From Catenulispora sp. EB89 (GTDB lineage Bacteria; Actinomycetota; Actinomycetes; Streptomycetales; Catenulisporaceae), in assembly GCF_041261445.1 (NCBI RefSeq), contig NZ_JBGCCU010000008.1, positions 186,001-250,000 of the forward strand: a stretch of DNA of 64,000 nucleotides, read 5' to 3'. Shown one piece after another: positions 60,702 to 64,000 of this stretch (the first letter of the stretch is position 1; each line of letters begins with the position of its first letter). Under the pieces are notes generated by a model that searched no databases, was not told the DNA's origin, and saw only the letters and a program-made list of their open reading frames with translations. The position numbers were made by a program, and so were the translations under genes.

Positions 60702-61860
60702 CATCTACTGGCGCATCGCCATGGAGGGCGACCAGAAATCGCTCCACGAGCCGGGCAGCACCCGGGGCGGCTTCGCCCGGCACCTGTCCGGCGGCGTCGC
60801 CCCGGGCACCAACCGCGGCACGGCCGACGGCTTCACCCACGCCGACTACATGGCCGAGGTGGTCCGCGCCTCGGAGGAATCAGGCTTCGTGGGCGGGCTG
60901 CTGCCCTCGTTCCCGCACACCGACGACCCCTGGGCCGCCGCCGCGACACTGGCCGCCGAAACCCGCGGCTACCGCTTCATGGTCGCCTTCCAGCCGGGGT
61001 TCCTGCACCCGGTCCAGGCCGCGCGCATGTCCGCGACGCTGCAGAAGGCCACAGGCGGACGCCTGGTCTACAACATCATCTCCGGCGGCGGCGGACCCGC
61101 GCAGCTGTGGTGGGGCGACACCACCGGGCACGACGACCGGTACGCGCGTACCTCGGAATTCCTCGATGTGCTCAAGGGCGTGTGGACCGGCGACGGCCTG
61201 TTCCGGCACGACGGCCGCTTCTACCAGGTCACCGACGGCGGACTGCCCGCGGCGCTCGCCGGGCAGCCGTTCCCGGAGATCTTCTTCTCCGGCTCCTCCC
61301 CGGCGGCGATCGAGGCGGCCGGCCGGCACGCCGACTACTACCTGTCCTGGCTGGAGCCGTTCGAGGCGCTGGCCGCGAAGTTCGCCGCGGTGCGCGAGCG
61401 CAGCCCGAAGCCGCCGAAGTTCGCCGTCCGGATCGACATCCTGGCCCGCGAGACCGAGGAAGAGGCCTGGGACGTGGTCCGGCGCGGCTGGGCCGGGCTG
61501 CCGCAGGAGTCCTCGCAGGCCGGGGGCGAGAGTGGGGACTCGGTCGGCTGGCGCCGCAGCCAGGACTTCACGTCCGCCGGCGACGGCTCGTACCGCGCGC
61601 TGGAGGTGGCGCCGAACGTCTGGGGCGGCTTCCACCGGCTGCGGCCGGGCCCGGCGTTCGGCCTGGTCGGCGACTACCGGCAAGTCGCCGACCGGCTCAA
61701 CGAGCTGATAGCGCTCGGCGTGGACGCCTTCATCCTGGCCGGAGTGCCGCACCTGGAGGAGGCGCGCCGGGTCGGCCGGCACGTCCTGCCGCTCTTGGAA
61801 ACGAACCCGTTGACCGTGAATCCGCTGGAAGCGAACCTCTTGAAAGGAAACCCGCGATGA
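60691..61860 (+). CDS. FMNH2-dependent alkanesulfonate-type monooxygenase
   Basis: 389 aa, GTG start inside the preceding gene with AGGAAAAGGAG upstream. SsuD/SfnG-like TIM barrel: N-terminal DIYWRIAMEGDQKSL, RYARTSEFLDVLKGVWTG, FSGSSPAAIEAAGRHADYYL, a bacterial SsuD tail LVGDYRQVADRLNELIALG with VDAFILAGVPHLEEARRVG. It should cleave the C-S bond of a sulfonate (or oxidise a sulfone) using FMNH2 and O2; no flavin reductase is encoded in the window. The C-terminal 20 residues (NPLTVNPLEANLLKGNP) look repetitive. Last codons overlap the next gene. Confidence 0.88.
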   Translation: MSVDIYWRIAMEGDQKSLHEPGSTRGGFARHLSGGVAPGTNRGTADGFTHADYMAEVVRASEESGFVGGLLPSFPHTDDPWAAAATLAAETRGYRFMVAFQPGFLHPVQAARMSATLQKATGGRLVYNIISGGGGPAQLWWGDTTGHDDRYARTSEFLDVLKGVWTGDGLFRHDGRFYQVTDGGLPAALAGQPFPEIFFSGSSPAAIEAAGRHADYYLSWLEPFEALAAKFAAVRERSPKPPKFAVRIDILARETEEEAWDVVRRGWAGLPQESSQAGGESGDSVGWRRSQDFTSAGDGSYRALEVAPNVWGGFHRLRPGPAFGLVGDYRQVADRLNELIALGVDAFILAGVPHLEEARRVGRHVLPLLETNPLTVNPLEANLLKGNPR

Positions 61861-62771
61861 CCGTCCGCGTCGGCTACTTCCCGCAGAACAACTCCCTGTT
61901 CGTGCTGCGCCACCTCGGCCTCCTGGAGCAGCGGCTCCCCGACGTCGAGTGGGTCGACCTGCGCGGGCTTGAGCACGGCCCGCGCGTCGACCCGACCCGC
62001 GCGCTGCCCTCGGCCCACGGCGACCACCTGTTCGACGGCGGCTACGACTTCATCGGCACCGGCTCCACCCCGCCGGTCACCGCGCAGGCCAAGGGCCACG
62101 ACATCGTCTACGTCGCGGTGTCCGGCCCGCGCGTGGAGAACGGCCGCCTGGTCGTGCACGCCGACTCCGACATCGTCGATCCCGGCGGGCTCAAAGGCCG
62201 GCGCGTCGCGCTCGGCCACGGATCGTGGCAGACCACGCTGCTGCTGCTCGCCCTGGAGAAGGCCGGTCTCACCTGGTCCGACATCACCCCGGTCGACGTC
62301 TACGGCGACGCCGCCGAGCGCTTCCTGGCCCGCGAGGTCGACGCCTGGGTCGGCTCGTATCCGTACCTGACGAAGGTCGAGCAGCAGGCGGAGCTCAGGG
62401 AGCTGATCCCCACCGACGGGCTGTTCAGCCACCGCTCGCTGTGGTTCACCAGCCGCGCCTTCGCCACCGGCCGCCGCGACGACCTCGCCGCCATCGTCGC
62501 CGCGCTCCAGGAGGCGGACGCCTGGACCGCCGAGCACCCGGCTCAGGCCGCGGAGTTCTTCGCCGCCGACGACGACCGCCCGGCCGCCGAGTGGGAGCAC
62601 GCCCTGCGCACCCGCCCCTGGGGCCTGCTGCCGCTGGACCCCGGCTTCGTCGCCGAACAGCAGCACGCCGCTGATCTGTTCTTCGCCAACGGCCTGATCG
62701 AGCGCTCCGTGACCGTCGCGGACGCGGTGCTGGGCGAGGTGAACGACGTCGTGCGGGAATCAGCGCGCTGA
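61857..62771 (+). CDS. Cytosolic SsuA-like substrate-binding-fold protein
   Basis: 304 aa; ATG overlaps the monooxygenase stop by 4 nt, with AAAGGAAA upstream. The NMT1/SsuA fold is clear (VRVGYFPQNNSLFVLRHLGLLEQ, YDFIGTGSTPPVTAQAKGHDIVYVAV, GLKGRRVALGHGSWQTTLLLLALEKAG, DAWVGSYPYLTKVE) but there is no signal peptide or lipobox, and no CPVP cysteine as in the DszB-like protein at 54952. It therefore stays in the cytosol: an intracellular binding protein, enzyme or chaperone for the operon's substrate. Last gene of the tightly overlapped set. Confidence 0.82.
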   Translation: MTVRVGYFPQNNSLFVLRHLGLLEQRLPDVEWVDLRGLEHGPRVDPTRALPSAHGDHLFDGGYDFIGTGSTPPVTAQAKGHDIVYVAVSGPRVENGRLVVHADSDIVDPGGLKGRRVALGHGSWQTTLLLLALEKAGLTWSDITPVDVYGDAAERFLAREVDAWVGSYPYLTKVEQQAELRELIPTDGLFSHRSLWFTSRAFATGRRDDLAAIVAALQEADAWTAEHPAQAAEFFAADDDRPAAEWEHALRTRPWGLLPLDPGFVAEQQHAADLFFANGLIERSVTVADAVLGEVNDVVRESAR

Positions 62772-62940
62772 CTTTCGGGCGGGCAACCCGGTTGATCGGT
62801 GAGCGGTAGGGCATTTTCGAAGAAGTGTTCGCGGCCCGCCAGGCCCTACGTTCTGCGCAGGAGTCCAATCGGACGTGCATCAGTGCCCTGCGTCGCCGAC
62901 GCGTCGGTGCCGGTGTGCGTCCTCGGCGGGGCCGGAGGGG
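62772..62940. promoter_or_regulatory. Intergenic dyads before the multi-His membrane protein
   Basis: GTAGGGC (62807-62813) and GCCCTAC (62844-62850) are inverted copies 30 nt apart. CCGACGCGTCGG (62896-62907) is a perfect 12-bp palindrome. Either could be a regulator site or, for the first, a weak terminator of the operon upstream. Confidence 0.4.
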
Positions 62941-63717
62941 ATGTCGTTGCCGAACATGCCGAACATGCCGAAGATGCCGGGGATGGTGATGGGCGGCGGG
63001 CACCACGTGCCGCTGCTCGACACGCTGGGAGCGGTGGGGCTGCTGGCCTGGGCCGCGGCCATGTGGCTGGCGGTCGCGGGGCTGGCGTTCGTCGACCGCG
63101 GGGGCAAGAAGGCCTGGATGTACCGGGCGAGCCTGACCGTCATCCTGATCGGCGTGGTCGGTCAGATCGGGCACCTGACCGAGCACGTCGCGCAGGCCGG
63201 CTACTGGATCTGGCATCCGGAGTCGCCGTCGTGGATGACGCCGTGGGGGACCGGTCTGGCCAACGGGTTCCAGCAGGTCGACCCCGGCCGGAAGACGCTG
63301 GGCATGGAGATCCTGCACCTGGTCGGCAACTTCATCTTCCTGGCCGGGCTGGCCGCGGTGATGGTCGTCACCGGCCGGGCCCGCCGGACCCGGACCCGCT
63401 GGTGGGGCCGGATGGGCGTGTGGATGCAGGGCATCCACGGCCTGGAGCACCTGGCGCTGACGGTGTCGATCTGGCTGGGCGCCAAGGAGGCCGTCGGGCT
63501 GTCCACCTGGTTCGGGCAGCTGAAGCCGGGGCCGGGCGCCACCACGTACCGGGTCTGGTGGCACTTCTGGGCCAACGTCGTGGGCTCCTTCATCTTCGCC
63601 ATGGCGCTGTGGCACCTGCGCCGCGAGCGGGGCGAGATCGCCGATTCGTTCCGCGAGACCCCGGTGAACCCGCCGGCGCCGGCCGAGCCGCCGCTGCCGG
63701 TGGACGTGCTGACCTGA
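62941..63717 (+). CDS. Multi-His integral membrane protein of unknown function
   Basis: 258 aa; ATG with GGAGGGG 2-8 nt upstream. Met/Pro-rich start (MSLPNMPNMPKMPGMVMGGG) then HH, and six or so hydrophobic helices. Several helices carry His pairs: GQIGHLTEHVAQ, MEILHLVGNFIF, GIHGLEHLALTV, RVWWHFWANVV. His at regular places within helices suggests metal or haem binding, and the Met-rich N-terminus suggests copper. I do not recognise a characterised family. It may be co-transcribed with the AhpD-like gene 34 nt downstream. Confidence 0.75.
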   Translation: MSLPNMPNMPKMPGMVMGGGHHVPLLDTLGAVGLLAWAAAMWLAVAGLAFVDRGGKKAWMYRASLTVILIGVVGQIGHLTEHVAQAGYWIWHPESPSWMTPWGTGLANGFQQVDPGRKTLGMEILHLVGNFIFLAGLAAVMVVTGRARRTRTRWWGRMGVWMQGIHGLEHLALTVSIWLGAKEAVGLSTWFGQLKPGPGATTYRVWWHFWANVVGSFIFAMALWHLRRERGEIADSFRETPVNPPAPAEPPLPVDVLT

Positions 63718-63751
63718 CCGCTTCACCCCCTCACCTCGGAGGTTCAAGGCC

Positions 63752-64000
63752 GTGCCGCACATCGACCTTGGCAACGACCAGCCAGGCATCCGCTCGCTGT
63801 TCTTCTACCGTCCCGAGACCGCCGCGCCGCTGTGCGACCTGGTCGAGGTCCTGCTCCGCGGCCCGAGCACGCTGGAGCGCTGGGAACGGGAGCTGATCGC
63901 CACCCGGGTCTCCGGCCTCAACGAGTGCCGCTACTGCACCACGACCCACGCCGCGTACGCCTGCGAGCAGGCCCCGGCGCAGACCGGGCTGGACCTGGTC
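63752..64000 (+). CDS. AhpD/carboxymuconolactone-decarboxylase-like protein (5' part; runs off window)
   Basis: 83 codons visible; GTG at 63752 with GGAGG 10 nt upstream. The redox motif C59-R-Y-C62-T-T-T-H66 within LNECRYCTTTHAAYA is the CxxC...H site of AhpD-like alkylhydroperoxidases of the carboxymuconolactone decarboxylase superfamily. It reduces or relays electrons to peroxides. C-terminal part lies beyond 64000. Confidence 0.88.
   Translation, partial: MPHIDLGNDQPGIRSLFFYRPETAAPLCDLVEVLLRGPSTLERWERELIATRVSGLNECRYCTTTHAAYACEQAPAQTGLDLV

Noticed and set aside
1-64000. Prophage, integrative element or insertion sequence
   Set aside because: No integrase, transposase, terminal inverted repeats or attachment-site duplication were found; the tRNA at 11823 has no visible direct repeat of its 3' end within the window.
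53661-64000. Classical 4S dibenzothiophene (dszABC) operon
   Set aside because: Only a DszB-like protein is present; there is no DszC, and the monooxygenase resembles SsuD rather than DszA.

Overview
The window is very GC-rich actinomycete DNA, with strong GC bias at third codon positions, GTG/TTG starts, frequent start/stop overlaps and several starts without a Shine-Dalgarno site. Gene content supports a soil-dwelling, Streptomyces-like or Catenulispora-like filamentous actinobacterium: a chitinase with Streptomyces-type promoter repeats, secreted multi-domain polysaccharide enzymes, SARP, STAND and LAL regulators, a DUF4193 zinc ribbon, ECF sigma factors and HxlR, TetR, IclR and ROK regulators. 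The genus cannot be fixed from sequence reading alone. No rRNA, transposase, integrase, phage block or CRISPR array is visible.

Layout. 1-11.4 kb: a ROK regulator (cut by the window edge) divergent from a large secreted lectin/propeller protein; a STAND ATPase regulator; a DrrAB-type drug exporter with a duplicated stop/start junction; an HxlR regulator divergent from an alpha/beta hydrolase; an alginate-lyase-like secreted enzyme. 11.5-13.4 kb: a promoter, a Leu/Cys-rich 25-codon leader ORF, nested hairpins, a perfect 17-bp terminator and a tRNA-like gene with CAG anticodon but a short variable loop, followed by a GH18 chitinase with its own direct-repeat operator. 13.5-19.2 kb: a MacB-like ABC exporter, a NarL-type sensor kinase and response regulator, and a 36-residue membrane peptide; the exporter/kinase intergenic region and the peptide gene carry the same 15-bp motif. 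19.2-29.6 kb: epimerase and ECF41-like sigma operon, Nudix, TetR, MmyB-type regulator, Ohr, an alpha/beta hydrolase, an internally deleted hydrolase pseudogene, ACT protein, MATE exporter, DUF4193, a second ECF-like sigma factor and a beta-carbonic anhydrase. 29.7-35.5 kb: LAL regulator divergent from a CocE/NonD hydrolase, cupin and HSL-type hydrolase operon (the intact paralogue of the pseudogene). 35.6-49.7 kb: GH78 rhamnosidase, a VOC-phospholipase D fusion, an XRE-SARP-STAND-TPR regulator with a collagen-like insert, an S53 peptidase with C-terminal repeats, a Ser/Thr kinase and a GNAT. 49.7-53.6 kb: LysE/GAP-like membrane protein, NhaA-DsbA fusion, F420/NADP reductase-like protein divergent from an HxlR regulator.

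53.7-64 kb is the most coherent pathway: IclR regulator, a Cys-containing leader peptide of the actinobacterial sulfur type, a cytosolic DszB-like protein with Cys/His/Arg residues matching those of DszB, SsuA-C-B sulfonate transporter, an M20D amidohydrolase, a shortened luciferase-like protein, an SsuD-like FMNH2-dependent monooxygenase and a second cytosolic SsuA-like protein, nearly all overlapping by 1-11 nt. This looks like an organosulfur scavenging operon, controlled by cysteine supply through the leader, that combines sulfonate, sulfinate and N-acyl-cysteine-type chemistries. A multi-His membrane protein and an AhpD-like protein follow and run to the window edge.

Most unusual signals: the leader/terminator/tRNA(CAG) locus, the DszB-containing ssu operon, the two-component regulon motif with its 36-aa peptide, and the VOC-PLD fusion.
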